Source: Candidatus Arcticimaribacter sp.
GTDB lineage: Bacteria > Bacteroidota > Bacteroidia > Flavobacteriales > Flavobacteriaceae
Direction of reading: 5' to 3'
Length of the DNA: 35,239 nucleotides
Assembly (NCBI GenBank): GCA_002708445.1
Contig: PAOB01000043.1
Span: forward strand, 1-35,239
This document shows, in pieces, positions 8,146 to 16,726 of this stretch. The translations under genes were made by a program, and so were the position numbers. The notes below the pieces were generated by a model that saw only the letters and a list, made by a program, of their open reading frames with translations, ran no database searches and had not been told where the DNA came from. Within the stretch, counting starts at the first letter, position 1. Each line of letters opens with the position of its first letter.

Positions 8146-9939
8146 CTAATCAGAAGACAACAACTTTTTCATCAAATTACGAAGTGCCAGAAAAGCAAAT
8201 ACGGTTACCAAAAGTAAAATAAAGCCCTGCTTGATTTCACCATAAATAAAATAACCCGTGCTAAACAAAGCTCCGTAAATTCCTATCGATCCAACCAACA
8301 TACATAGAATACCCGTAGGCACATTCCAGGCTTTCTTATCCGTAATCAAATCAATTCCATCCCCTTTAGCATCAGAAACAACTTTACTCCAACCACGACC
8401 ACCAGGTTGAGTGATTTTGTAAAAATTATTCAAGGTAGTTTTGTCTGAAGGAGAAGTTAACAAGGTTATTGAAACCCATGCTAAGGTGGTTAATGCAACC
8501 CCTAAAACCAACTGAATGTCGTTAGCAATTGGATCAAAACCTAATTTGACGTGTATGAGTTTAAAATAGAGCGCAAGAATAAAAGAAACAGTCATTGCTG
8601 TTATTTCACTGTAAGCATTGATTCGATACCAAAACCAACGCATAATGAACAACAAACCAGTTCCTGCTCCAATTTGTAACAAGATTTGAAAAGCCTCTAA
8701 AGCATTACTCAGAAGCAACGCAAAAAGTGCAGAAGCAATCATCAAAATTAAGGTACTCCATCGACCAACACTTACCAATTCTTTTTCTGAAGCCTCTGGC
8801 TTTACAAAACGTTTGTAAAAATCATAAACCACATACGATGATCCCCAATTTAGATGAGAAGAAATTGTTGACATAAAGGCAGCAATCAATGAAGCAACAA
8901 TAAGACCTATTAGACCCGCAGGCAAAAAAGTCATCATAGCAGGATAGGCCAAATCATCTTTTACAATCCCAGGGTCAATATCGGGAAAAGCAAGTTGAAT
9001 CGCTTCAATATTAGGAAAAACAATCAAACTGGCAAGAGCGATGATAATCCATGGCCATGGACGCAAAGCGTAATGAGCAAAATTGAACAGTAAAGTTGCC
9101 CAAACTGCATTTTTTTCATCCTTAGCCGACAACATTCTCTGAGCGATGTAACCCCCACCACCTGGTTCTGCACCAGGATACCAAACACTCCACCATTGAA
9201 TCGCAATAGGAAGAATGAATAACGTTATGAAGACCTCACGCTGATCGAAGTTGGGAATAAAATCTAATTTTGGAATAACATTGGGATGTGTCAAAAGGTT
9301 TTCCAAACTTCCTATTTGGGGAAGATCTATTATGTAATACGTAGCCCAAAAGGTAGCCCCCATGGCTAAAATAAATTGAAAAAAGTCGGTAATCACAACT
9401 CCTTTTAATCCACCTAAAGAACTGTACAATACAGTAATTGTAGAAGCAATTACCAAGGTCTCTACAGCAGTAAATCCGAGAAGAACACTCCCTATTTTTA
9501 TTGCTGCTAAACAAACCGAAGCCATAATCATAATATTAAAGAAGACTCCCAAATACAAAGCTCTGAACCCTCTTAAAAATGCAGCTCCTTTTCCGCTGTA
9601 TCTCAATTCATAAAATTCCAAATCAGTTACAACTCCAGATTTTCGCCACAATTTTGCATAAACAAAAACCGTTAACATCCCCGTGAGTAAAAAAGCCCAC
9701 CAAACCCAGTTTCCAGAAACTCCATTTTTCCTTACAATATCGGTTACTAAATTTGGAGTATCCGCAGAGAATGTTGTCGCTACCATTGAAATCCCCAAAA
9801 GCCACCAAGGCATGTTTCTACCTGATAAGAAAAATTCCGTACTACTCGTACCCGCTTTTTTTGACACAACAAGTCCAATGACAAGTGTGAGCACAAAAAA
9901 TAAAATAATGATTCCCCAGTCTAAAGTTGAAAGTGTCAT
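8146..9939 (-). CDS. Sodium:solute symporter (SSS/SLC5 family), probable sugar transporter
   Basis: 597 residues, strongly hydrophobic with roughly 13-15 transmembrane helices, as in SSS/SLC5 carriers. Family signs include TTFSADTPNLVTDIVRKNG in the first helices, YSSLGGLKGVVITDFFQ around residues 170-190, and ISSHLNWGSSYVVYDFY (about 355-370). The family couples Na+ to uptake of sugars, inositols, amino acids or organic acids; this subgroup in Bacteroidota is usually found near sugar-use genes. It is the last gene of a minus-strand unit (kinase, nucleotidyltransferase, symporter; 41-bp gap), so the substrate is more likely the sugar handled by that kinase than laminarin glucose. The convergent position next to the laminarin cluster leaves glucose as an alternative. 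Confidence 0.85.
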   Translation of the reverse strand: MTLSTLDWGIIILFFVLTLVIGLVVSKKAGTSSTEFFLSGRNMPWWLLGISMVATTFSADTPNLVTDIVRKNGVSGNWVWWAFLLTGMLTVFVYAKLWRKSGVVTDLEFYELRYSGKGAAFLRGFRALYLGVFFNIMIMASVCLAAIKIGSVLLGFTAVETLVIASTITVLYSSLGGLKGVVITDFFQFILAMGATFWATYYIIDLPQIGSLENLLTHPNVIPKLDFIPNFDQREVFITLFILPIAIQWWSVWYPGAEPGGGGYIAQRMLSAKDEKNAVWATLLFNFAHYALRPWPWIIIALASLIVFPNIEAIQLAFPDIDPGIVKDDLAYPAMMTFLPAGLIGLIVASLIAAFMSTISSHLNWGSSYVVYDFYKRFVKPEASEKELVSVGRWSTLILMIASALFALLLSNALEAFQILLQIGAGTGLLFIMRWFWYRINAYSEITAMTVSFILALYFKLIHVKLGFDPIANDIQLVLGVALTTLAWVSITLLTSPSDKTTLNNFYKITQPGGRGWSKVVSDAKGDGIDLITDKKAWNVPTGILCMLVGSIGIYGALFSTGYFIYGEIKQGFILLLVTVFAFLALRNLMKKLLSSD

Positions 9940-9980
9940 AGTTATTAATTAAAGTTTCAATGTATGAAAAAAATAATTAT

Positions 9981-10832
9981 CTAAATTAAAAAATCAAGAT
10001 CATTCAAATGGTCTTCAAAATGTTGTATGTCTTCTTTAACAGTCAAATCGGGAACATGTTCTTGCAGTGGTATTCCAACAACCGATCCAGGATTGGCATG
10101 AACCATATTTAAAATTGCAGATGGAAGTTCTTTTTCATTGCGAATTGTATTTACTGGACAATCTTTCAAAAAAGAATAAAATTGAGCTCCATAAAAACTA
10201 AAAAGATTCATACTCACATACAAACATCCTTCTGAATCTGAATACTTTTTAAAATCGTCAGGGTTTGGTTTTTCAATAATTTTTTGGAGTCTAAAATTTG
10301 AATCAAAAACAAGGAGAGCAAAACCCGCCATCTTCTTTTTATTGAATTTTAAAAAACTCAAATCATATGCAATCATAGCCCCTCCTACTTCAATTTCTTT
10401 TATCTTTTGAAATGCATTAATAGAATAAAAATTATCACTGTTGCAGACAGAAAAATACTCCTTTTTTAGTTTAGGAAACTGTTCCAAAGCTTGGTAAACA
10501 GCATCTGCTGTACCCCAGGGTTTTGTCCTTGTTGAAGGAATATGCTGAGTAACGTATTTTATTTGAAGATGGTCCAAGTTAGAAAAGCTTTTCACAATCA
10601 ATCGAAAAGGAGAAGAGTCTTTTCCTGTGATAAGATAAATCGTTTTGTAACCTGCTTGCTGTGCATTGAACAACAAATAATAAAGCAACGGTTTTGAATC
10701 CTTCCCGATTTCGATGAGTCCTTTTGATCGGGTATTTGCTTGAGTTATTTTTTTGTCCTCAATTTGATCCGATGAAGAAGCTTTCATACGAGAAGACATA
10801 CCAGCTGCCATAATTAGTAAAGAAGTATTCAT
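9981..10832 (-). CDS. Sugar-phosphate nucleotidyltransferase (NTP_transferase fold)
   Basis: 283 residues with the GT-A-like nucleotidyltransferase fold. It starts with the nucleotide-binding loop MAAGMSSRMK (residues 8-17, variant of AxGxGTR), followed by KGLIEIG with the expected active-site Lys, then KPWGTADAV (104-112) and CNSDN (130-134) in place of the usual metal-binding D-x-D region. Such enzymes join a sugar-1-phosphate to an NTP. The start codon directly abuts the stop of the upstream GHMP kinase with no gap, a strong sign that the two work in sequence: kinase makes sugar-1-P, this enzyme makes NDP-sugar. There is an insertion of charged residues (about 18-36) between the loop and the Lys. 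Sugar and base specificity cannot be read from sequence. Confidence 0.8.
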   Translation of the reverse strand: MNTSLLIMAAGMSSRMKASSSDQIEDKKITQANTRSKGLIEIGKDSKPLLYYLLFNAQQAGYKTIYLITGKDSSPFRLIVKSFSNLDHLQIKYVTQHIPSTRTKPWGTADAVYQALEQFPKLKKEYFSVCNSDNFYSINAFQKIKEIEVGGAMIAYDLSFLKFNKKKMAGFALLVFDSNFRLQKIIEKPNPDDFKKYSDSEGCLYVSMNLFSFYGAQFYSFLKDCPVNTIRNEKELPSAILNMVHANPGSVVGIPLQEHVPDLTVKEDIQHFEDHLNDLDFLI

Positions 10833-11918
10833 CTAAAAAATCTTTTTGGTTTCACTTCCACTCGATTGAACAACCACAAAAGCATCAACTGCACCCGCAT
10901 TTTTGAAAGACTCAACAAGAGCATTTGTGTTGTTTTGATCTGTCAAAGCAACAATACATCCTCCACCTCCCGAACCCACAATTTTAGCTCCATATGCTCC
11001 AGCATCAAGAACTGCACTGATCATATTATCTATTTTTGGAGTAGTGATTTTTAGGTTGTTTTTGAGTTGCTGGTGATGCAGGTTCATCAACTTCCCTAAA
11101 ACAACAAGATTAGGCTTTGCTTTTTCTAACTCCAACTTTGCCAGCTTTGTAAGGTGGTGATTGGTTATTGCTGCAGTAAAAAAAGGTGCTAATTCGGGGG
11201 TAACAAAAGTTAAATAATGTTCCAAATCAGAAATTGATGCAGTTGAAATTTCAAATGAAAGCAGCTTTTGTTTGACTTGATCAATTGCTTTGAGAGCATT
11301 CTCTTTTAAAAAACTAAGAGAACCCAAAGTGTCTTTTGCTATTCCCGAAACTCCTATTACCATTTGACCAATCGGATTGAAAAAAATCGTGTGAGCATTG
11401 TTGAATGTATTTAAATAAATCATGTTTCCCAATGCAATAGTAAACTGATCCATTTTACCCCCAGAAGTTTTGTGTTCCAAAACCTCTGTTTCGTAAGCCA
11501 ATTGTGCTATTAAATCGGGGGTTACTTTTTTATCTATTCCATAAGCTTCAATCAAAAACTGAATCCAAGCAATTGTCAATGCTGAGGAGCTAGACAAGCC
11601 CGCATTTATCGGGATATTACCCTCGATTTCAACATCATATCCTCTAGTAGGGATACAACCGTAACGACTGAGAACTCTCAATGCTGTTTCTAAATAATCT
11701 GTTTTTGTGATTTTTCTTTTATCAATTAGAAGCGGGAGAGTTACCGACTCGTTCATGTTGGTTTTATGAATCAAAAAACAACCCCTGTCATTGATACTAG
11801 CCTCAATCTGAATCTTACGATCAATTGCACAAGCTATCACAGGAAGTTGTAAATAATCTTGATGATCCCCAAAAAGACATATTCGTGCTGGAGCTACAGA
11901 TAAAATAGAATTAAACAA
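10833..11918 (-). CDS. GHMP family sugar kinase (galactokinase-like)
   Basis: 361 residues with the three GHMP motifs. Motif 1 near the N-terminus is APARICLFGDHQDY (10-22), akin to the galactokinase GEHTDY signature. Motif 2 is the phosphate loop GLSSSSAL (107-114), and motif 3 is GSGGGGCI (315-322). GGKMDQ (153-158) supplies the likely catalytic Asp157. Galactokinase-branch members phosphorylate galactose, GalNAc, fucose, arabinose and related sugars at C1. The start is the TTG at 11918: no in-frame ATG exists between the upstream stop and motif 1, and homologous proteins begin about ten residues before the motif. It is the first gene of the unit with the nucleotidyltransferase and symporter, divergent from the GH109-like gene. 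The sugar is unknown; mevalonate-type substrates are less likely given the neighbours. Confidence 0.8.
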   Translation of the reverse strand: MFNSILSVAPARICLFGDHQDYLQLPVIACAIDRKIQIEASINDRGCFLIHKTNMNESVTLPLLIDKRKITKTDYLETALRVLSRYGCIPTRGYDVEIEGNIPINAGLSSSSALTIAWIQFLIEAYGIDKKVTPDLIAQLAYETEVLEHKTSGGKMDQFTIALGNMIYLNTFNNAHTIFFNPIGQMVIGVSGIAKDTLGSLSFLKENALKAIDQVKQKLLSFEISTASISDLEHYLTFVTPELAPFFTAAITNHHLTKLAKLELEKAKPNLVVLGKLMNLHHQQLKNNLKITTPKIDNMISAVLDAGAYGAKIVGSGGGGCIVALTDQNNTNALVESFKNAGAVDAFVVVQSSGSETKKIF

Positions 11919-12039
11919 ACGGATTCTGATTTATTATGTACAATATAAAAAAATCATTAGAGAAAACGAATGACTTTGACCAACAGCTGACTGCAAACAA
12001 AAAAAAATACATACCTTTCTGTTAGTAAAAACAGCTCCC

Positions 12040-13431
12040 ATGAAAAAATTTTCCCGCAGATCCTTCATAAAAACCTCATCCCTGTCTGCTGCTGGAATAG
12101 CATCAATCGCACTTTTAAATAATTGTGTAAGTCCAAAAACAGCTTCAAATGGAATATACATGGGAGGGTTTGCAGCACCCAAAATTTCAAATTTACGGGC
12201 TGCTTTCATTGGTGTTGGAGCTCGAGGAGGAAACCACCTTAAAATCTTAGCATCCCTAAACAACACCGAGGTAGTGGCAATTAGTGACCTCTATCAAGAT
12301 AATGTAAACCATTGGAAGAAAATTGCATCAGATATTGGGAAAAGTAATCGTCATCAAAATATTGCAACTTATTTTGGAGATGAAAACTTGTGGAAAACCA
12401 TGCTAAAGGAAGTAAAACCCGATGTGGTTTTTATCGCAACAAATTGGGAAAATCATGCACATATGGCTATTGAAACTATGAAAAGTGGTGCACACTCTTT
12501 CGTCGAAGTACCCATAGCAACTACTTTAGAGGCAATGTGGGAAATTGTACACACCTCAGAAGAAACTCAAAAGCACTGCATGATGATGGAAAATGTCAAT
12601 TACGGAAGAACCGAATTGATGTACCTCAATATGTGTCGCCAAGGAGTTATTGGCGACCTATTACACGCTGAGGCGGCTTACATTCATGATCTGCGTTTTC
12701 AAATGGAAGAACAAGAACGTGGAACAGGATCTTGGAGAACCCATCATTATTCCAAGGGAAAAGGGAACCTCTACCCTACCCACGGGCTTGGACCCGTTGC
12801 TCAATACATGAATATTGCTCGTACAGATGACAATTTCAAAAGTATCGTTTCCTATTCTACTCCTGCAAAGGGCAGAAAATTGTACGCCAAAAAAAACTAT
12901 GCCCCCAATCATAAATGGAACCAACTGGATTATCAAAATGGAGACCTAAATACCTCCATCATCAAAACTCATATGGGAAGAACCATAATGATTCAATGGG
13001 ACGAAACCAGTCCAAGACCCTACACGCGTCACAACCTCATTCAAGGAACCAAAGGTATTCTTGCAGGTTTTCCAACCCGAGTAGCATTAGAAGGAGGCTT
13101 TGAAGGAGTTACCGAAAACCATCATTCATGGATTCAAGGAGAAGCATTGGAACTCCTCTATGAAAAATATGATCATCCCCTTTTTAAACGACTCAATCAA
13201 AAGACTCAAAACAGCGGTCACGGAGGTATGGACGGAATCATGGTAAATCGAATTGTAGAGTGCTTACAGCAAGGTTTACCCCTGGATCAAAATGTGTACG
13301 AAGGTTGTTTTTGGAGTGCAGTAACACCCCTGTCAGCAGCCTCAATAACTCAATACGGAGCCCCACAACAGTTTCCTGATTTTACCCTTGGAAAATGGAA
13401 ACAAACCCTGCCTTTGGGCATTGTAAGTTAA
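12040..13431 (+). CDS. GH109-like protein (Gfo/Idh/MocA fold, Tat-exported lipoprotein), putative alpha-N-acetylgalactosaminidase
   Basis: 463 residues with a twin-arginine signal (SRRSFIK, residues 5-11), a hydrophobic stretch and a possible lipobox Cys29, so it is folded with cofactor before export. The Rossmann loop GVGARGG (58-64) binds NAD. The body matches the GH109 branch: VEVPIATTLEAMW (155-167), ENVNYGRTELM (184-194), RTHHYSKGKGNLYPTHGLGPV (233-253) and IMVNR near the C-terminus. In GH109, NAD-dependent redox catalysis cleaves alpha-linked GalNAc. The conserved Glu156, Tyr188, Tyr245 and His248 correspond to residues expected near the nicotinamide and sugar. Length is near the family norm. 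It is divergent from the kinase-nucleotidyltransferase-symporter unit, hinting at a joint amino-sugar salvage route. Other exported Gfo/Idh/MocA oxidoreductases are the alternative. Confidence 0.78.
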   Translation: MKKFSRRSFIKTSSLSAAGIASIALLNNCVSPKTASNGIYMGGFAAPKISNLRAAFIGVGARGGNHLKILASLNNTEVVAISDLYQDNVNHWKKIASDIGKSNRHQNIATYFGDENLWKTMLKEVKPDVVFIATNWENHAHMAIETMKSGAHSFVEVPIATTLEAMWEIVHTSEETQKHCMMMENVNYGRTELMYLNMCRQGVIGDLLHAEAAYIHDLRFQMEEQERGTGSWRTHHYSKGKGNLYPTHGLGPVAQYMNIARTDDNFKSIVSYSTPAKGRKLYAKKNYAPNHKWNQLDYQNGDLNTSIIKTHMGRTIMIQWDETSPRPYTRHNLIQGTKGILAGFPTRVALEGGFEGVTENHHSWIQGEALELLYEKYDHPLFKRLNQKTQNSGHGGMDGIMVNRIVECLQQGLPLDQNVYEGCFWSAVTPLSAASITQYGAPQQFPDFTLGKWKQTLPLGIVS

Positions 13432-13437
13432 ACACCA

Positions 13438-13851
13438 ATGAAAAAATCCAACCCAAATCTTTTTAAAATTAAAGAAATTAACGCTCCTTTGGGAAGCGTT
13501 TCATTGTACACCAATACAAAAAAGGATTTGCTTTACGCCAAAGCATCGGGTTACATAAACTTGGGATTAGTAAAAAAAGATTTGAGTTTTGTCCAGTCTT
13601 TTGACACAACACACCCCTGGACCTATCTGGTCGATACATCAAAAGTTAAATCTGCACATCCACTGAATCCGTTTTATTTAGCCCAGCTAAAAAACAATAA
13701 ATTCTTAAAAACCTTCATAGTTTTCATGCCGTCGGCTTTTGTTCGATTGATGAATCAACTTTACAAAAATGTCAATCGCATTGATCTAATTTTGAAAACC
13801 GAAAAAGAATTGAATAAATTTCTCAATGAATATTATTTAAATGAAAATTAA
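13438..13851 (+). CDS. Hypothetical protein, possible STAS/SpoIIAA-like fold
   Basis: 137 residues without signal peptide or membrane helix. The pattern of a strand (LLYAKASGYIN), a helix, a central strand (WTYLVDTSKV) and a later strand (TFIVFMPS) followed by a C-terminal helix with an acidic, EKELNKFL-like end is reminiscent of STAS/SpoIIAA-like domains common in Bacteroidota. I make this call on pattern only. It starts 6 bp after the GH109-like gene and is probably translated from the same mRNA. No catalytic motif is seen. Function unknown. Confidence 0.6.
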   Translation: MKKSNPNLFKIKEINAPLGSVSLYTNTKKDLLYAKASGYINLGLVKKDLSFVQSFDTTHPWTYLVDTSKVKSAHPLNPFYLAQLKNNKFLKTFIVFMPSAFVRLMNQLYKNVNRIDLILKTEKELNKFLNEYYLNEN

Positions 13852-13889
13852 ATCCCTGTTAAACTTTTTTAAAAAAAGGAGATATTCCT

Positions 13890-13897
13890 TAGGTTTG
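13890..13897 (+). promoter_or_regulatory. -7 element directly before the gene at 13902
   Basis: TAGGTTTG matches TAnnTTTG. It ends 4 bp before the ATG at 13902, so a transcript from here would begin at or next to the start codon. The spacing equals that between the -7 element at 4177-4184 and the GTG at 4189. Confidence 0.4.
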
Positions 13898-13901
13898 AGG
13901 G

Positions 13902-14567
13902 ATGAAACCCGATTGGAAATTTTTTGGCTTTTTAATCCCACTTTTTTTTAGTGTATTTACTTTATTAGGTCAGGGTTTTGAGTTTAACCCTCAAGAATTC
14001 GAAACCGAAGGGAATAAAGAATCTCTTCTGCTGCCCAAAAAAGACACTGATGATCTGCCCAATTATTTGAAAAAAGATTTTTTTAAAAACACTCCAGATC
14101 CTAACAATAAAAATGAATATTTTGATCGCCCAAAAATTCAAATGGATAAACAAGAAACTTTTGTAGATCCAGGAGAATACTATCTCAACAAGTTACGATC
14201 CCCCGAAAAAGAAAAAAACCCAAACGATTTTAAAGTCGATCAATATTTGGGAGATTTTAAAAGCAACGCCCCCTTTGTACAGGTAATTTTTAGAGATCAT
14301 GAAGCAGCAGACGGAGATCGGGTAAAAATACTATTTAACGATCGAGTAGTTGAAGCCAATGTATTGCTTCAAGAAAGATTCAAACGGCTAAAAGTTGATT
14401 TAATTTCGGGCTTCAACAAAATTGATTTTGTAGCCCTCAATCAAGGTGAATCTGGACCTAATACAGCTGAAATCAGAGTGTATGATAATGAAGGGATGTT
14501 GCTTATGGCTAATCAATGGAATCTGGCTACGGGAACTAAAGCAACCTTAATCGTAGCAAAAGAATAG
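13902..14567 (+). CDS. Exported hypothetical protein with C-terminal beta-domain
   Basis: 221 residues with a Sec signal peptide (hydrophobic to about residue 23, LLGQ). The middle part (about 30-115) is polar, rich in Lys, Asp, Asn and Pro, and probably flexible. From about residue 120 to the end there is a compact segment of alternating strands (FVQVIFRDHEAADGDRVKI, NKIDFVALNQGESGPNTAEI, a final strand KATLIVAKE) that looks like a small beta-sandwich. I recognise this only as a protein type seen in Flavobacteriia and cannot name a function. It is separated from the STAS-like gene by 50 bp holding a possible promoter, and a weak hairpin overlaps its stop codon. Confidence 0.6.
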   Translation: MKPDWKFFGFLIPLFFSVFTLLGQGFEFNPQEFETEGNKESLLLPKKDTDDLPNYLKKDFFKNTPDPNNKNEYFDRPKIQMDKQETFVDPGEYYLNKLRSPEKEKNPNDFKVDQYLGDFKSNAPFVQVIFRDHEAADGDRVKILFNDRVVEANVLLQERFKRLKVDLISGFNKIDFVALNQGESGPNTAEIRVYDNEGMLLMANQWNLATGTKATLIVAKE

Positions 14568-14585
14568 TTGTTTTTAGCAACTATT
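14563..14585 (+). terminator. Hairpin overlapping the stop codon of the 13902 gene, weak terminator candidate
   Basis: AATAGTTG (14563-14570) pairs perfectly with CAACTATT (14578-14585) around a 7-base loop. The stop codon TAG lies inside the left arm. No T run follows, so termination would be poor; mRNA 3'-end protection is another option. Confidence 0.3.
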
Positions 14586-14602
14586 AAGCTTTAAAAAAGA
14601 AG

Positions 14603-14610
14603 TACATTTA
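14603..14610 (+). promoter_or_regulatory. -7 element candidate for the M13 peptidase gene
   Basis: TACATTTA, one base off TAnnTTTG, 20 bp before the ATG at 14631. The identical octamer occurs before the BNR gene at 18108. No clear -33 element. Confidence 0.35.
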
Positions 14611-14630
14611 CAAGTTTTAAAATTCTAATT

Positions 14631-16670
14631 ATGAAAGCTAAATTTTTCATTTTTGTGCTTAGCCTAACTACGCTCTTGTTTGTTGGGTGTGATAATACTT
14701 CAGAAAAATCCCCTGGGATTAACATTTCGCTACTGGATTCCACCGTCCGTCCTCAAGATAATTTTTACAACTACGTCAACGGAAAATGGATGACCAATAC
14801 AAAAATTCCTGACGATAAAATTCGTTGGGGTAGTGCCTACGAAGTGCGAAAAAAAACTGATGAAGATGTTCTCTCCTTATTAAAAAAAGCCTCAAAAACT
14901 AAACTTGATGAAAGTTCCGACGAAGCAAAAGCGGTAATGTTTTTTAAATTGATAAACGACACTGTAAAAAGAAATACCGAAGGAATTGATCCCCTAAAAC
15001 CTTACCTTAAAAAAATTGACGAAATTAGTTCTTTAGAAGGTATTCAAAACTATTTGATCCACACTGAACCTTTGGGAGGTGGAGGTATTTTAGGGTTTTA
15101 TGTTTCCTCGGATGCTAAAGACAGCAATACAAACGTTCCACATATGAATCCCGGTGCTTTGGGGATCGAAAGAGATTATTATCTCAAAGACGATGATGAC
15201 TCTAAAAAAGTAATGGAACAATATGAAGCGCACGTAGCTCGTATGTTTGACTTTTTAGGTCTAGAAAAAACAACTGAATTGGCAGCAACCGTAGTCGCTA
15301 TGGAAACACAAATGGCGGCTGCTCGAATGGATAAGGTAGAATATCGCGATCCAGCAAAACGTTACAATCCTACGTCAATTGAAAGTTTACAACTTTTAAT
15401 TCCAGCTATCAACTGGACTTCATATTTCAATGGAATTGGAGCAGAAGGTTTAGATCAAGATGTAATAATTACCGACCTAGGGTATTTCAAATCATTGAAT
15501 AAACTATTAAAAAATAATAGTGTTCAAGATTGGAAAACTTATTTGAAGTGGTCTTTAGTAGATCGATTTGCTAGTAGACTTACAACCCAAATGGATAAAG
15601 CCAATTGGGACTTTTATTACAAAACCCTACGAGGTGCTAAAAAACAAGAACCCCTAGAAAAAATAGCTTTGAGAATAGTAAACGGAAGTTTAGGTCAACC
15701 TTTAGGGAAACTCTATGTTGCTGAAAAATTTCCTCCGCAAGCCAAAGAAAAAATGAAAGAATTGGTAAGCAATTTAATTGAAGCTTACGAAGCTCGAATC
15801 AATAATTTGGAATGGATGGATGCCACAACAAAAAGCAAAGCCATCGAAAAACTCAAAAAAACAACTGTTAAAGTTGGATATCCAGATCAATGGGAAGACT
15901 ATCAAAAATTATCCTTAAAAGATTTAGAAGGGGGGGTTACTTATTTGGGAGCAATACTCAATATCTCTCGCTTCTATTTTATGGAAGATCTTGAAGATCT
16001 GAAAAAACCAGTAGATAAAACCAGATGGTTTATGTCTCCTCAAACAGTAAATGCATACTACAACCCAACCTACAACGAGATCGTTTTCCCTGCTGCAATT
16101 TTACAACCCCCTTTCTTTGATTTTAAAGCAGATGCTGCTATTAATTACGGAGCTATTGGCGGGATTATTGGCCATGAAATTTCTCATGGGTTTGACGATA
16201 GTGGTGCCGATTACGATGCAGAAGGTAACTTAGTGAATTGGTGGTCAGATGATGATTTGACTGAATTCAATAACCTTGGAGAAAAATTAGCAGATCAATA
16301 CAGTACTTTGGAAGTACTCCCCGATGTTTTTATCAATGGAAAATTTACACTAGGCGAAAACATTGGTGATTTAGGAGGTATTAATGCTTCTTTTGATGCT
16401 TTAAAATTACACTTTAAAAAACATGGAAAACCCAATCCAATTGATGGGTTTTCTGCAGAAGAACGCTTTTTCCTTTCTTGGGGAACTGTTTGGAGAACCA
16501 AAACCAGAGAACAAGCACTCAAAAATCAAGTGCGAACAGATCCGCACTCACCCGCAATTCAAAGGGCAATGCAGCCACTAAAAAACATGGATGCTTTCTA
16601 CAACACATTCAATGTAAAAGAAGGAGACTCGATGTATTTGAAACCAGAGGAACGCGTACTCATCTGGTAA
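14631..16670 (+). CDS. pepO: M13 family zinc metallopeptidase (neprilysin/PepO-like), lipoprotein
   Basis: 679 residues. A lipoprotein signal ends LLFVGC (Cys20), so the enzyme is membrane-anchored in the periplasm or at the cell surface. The zinc site HEISH is at residues 515-519 (GHEISHGFDD), with the third ligand Glu576 in GENIGDLGG, the M13 signature. An upstream VNAYYNPTYNEIVFPAAILQPPF block (about 465-490) is the typical substrate-binding segment, and a conserved C-terminal Trp ends the chain (VLIW). The N-terminal region around PQDNFYNYVNGKWM is also standard. The length matches bacterial PepO. It degrades small peptides. Downstream comes an AGCS amino-acid symporter behind a weak terminator, fitting a peptide-use theme. 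Symbol by family resemblance. Confidence 0.93.
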   Translation: MKAKFFIFVLSLTTLLFVGCDNTSEKSPGINISLLDSTVRPQDNFYNYVNGKWMTNTKIPDDKIRWGSAYEVRKKTDEDVLSLLKKASKTKLDESSDEAKAVMFFKLINDTVKRNTEGIDPLKPYLKKIDEISSLEGIQNYLIHTEPLGGGGILGFYVSSDAKDSNTNVPHMNPGALGIERDYYLKDDDDSKKVMEQYEAHVARMFDFLGLEKTTELAATVVAMETQMAAARMDKVEYRDPAKRYNPTSIESLQLLIPAINWTSYFNGIGAEGLDQDVIITDLGYFKSLNKLLKNNSVQDWKTYLKWSLVDRFASRLTTQMDKANWDFYYKTLRGAKKQEPLEKIALRIVNGSLGQPLGKLYVAEKFPPQAKEKMKELVSNLIEAYEARINNLEWMDATTKSKAIEKLKKTTVKVGYPDQWEDYQKLSLKDLEGGVTYLGAILNISRFYFMEDLEDLKKPVDKTRWFMSPQTVNAYYNPTYNEIVFPAAILQPPFFDFKADAAINYGAIGGIIGHEISHGFDDSGADYDAEGNLVNWWSDDDLTEFNNLGEKLADQYSTLEVLPDVFINGKFTLGENIGDLGGINASFDALKLHFKKHGKPNPIDGFSAEERFFLSWGTVWRTKTREQALKNQVRTDPHSPAIQRAMQPLKNMDAFYNTFNVKEGDSMYLKPEERVLIW

Positions 16671-16685
16671 AAACCAATACTTTTT

Positions 16686-16713
16686 AAAACCAAGAATGTA
16701 ATCTTGCTTTTTT
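16686..16713 (+). terminator. Possible terminator between the M13 peptidase and AGCS genes
   Basis: CAAGA (16691-16695) pairs with TCTTG (16702-16706), followed after one C by six T. The stem is only 5 bp, flanked by an A run on the left that could extend pairing with the T run. Moderate to weak. Confidence 0.4.
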
Positions 16714-16720
16714 ATCTTTA
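16713..16720 (+). promoter_or_regulatory. -7 element candidate for the AGCS symporter gene
   Basis: TATCTTTA, one base off TAnnTTTG, ends 6 bp before the ATG at 16727 and overlaps the T run of the preceding hairpin. If used, the leader would be nearly absent. Confidence 0.3.
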
Positions 16721-16726
16721 TTCAAC

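Noticed and set aside
11934-12266. 110-codon minus-strand ORF over the kinase-GH109 gap
   Set aside because: It mostly lies antisense to the GH109-like signal peptide and Rossmann region, and the translation has no recognisable pattern.
15930-15936. G7 tract inside the M13 peptidase gene as a phase-variation site
   Set aside because: The frame is open across it, seven G is short for slippage control, and the Gly-Gly-Val it encodes fits the protein.
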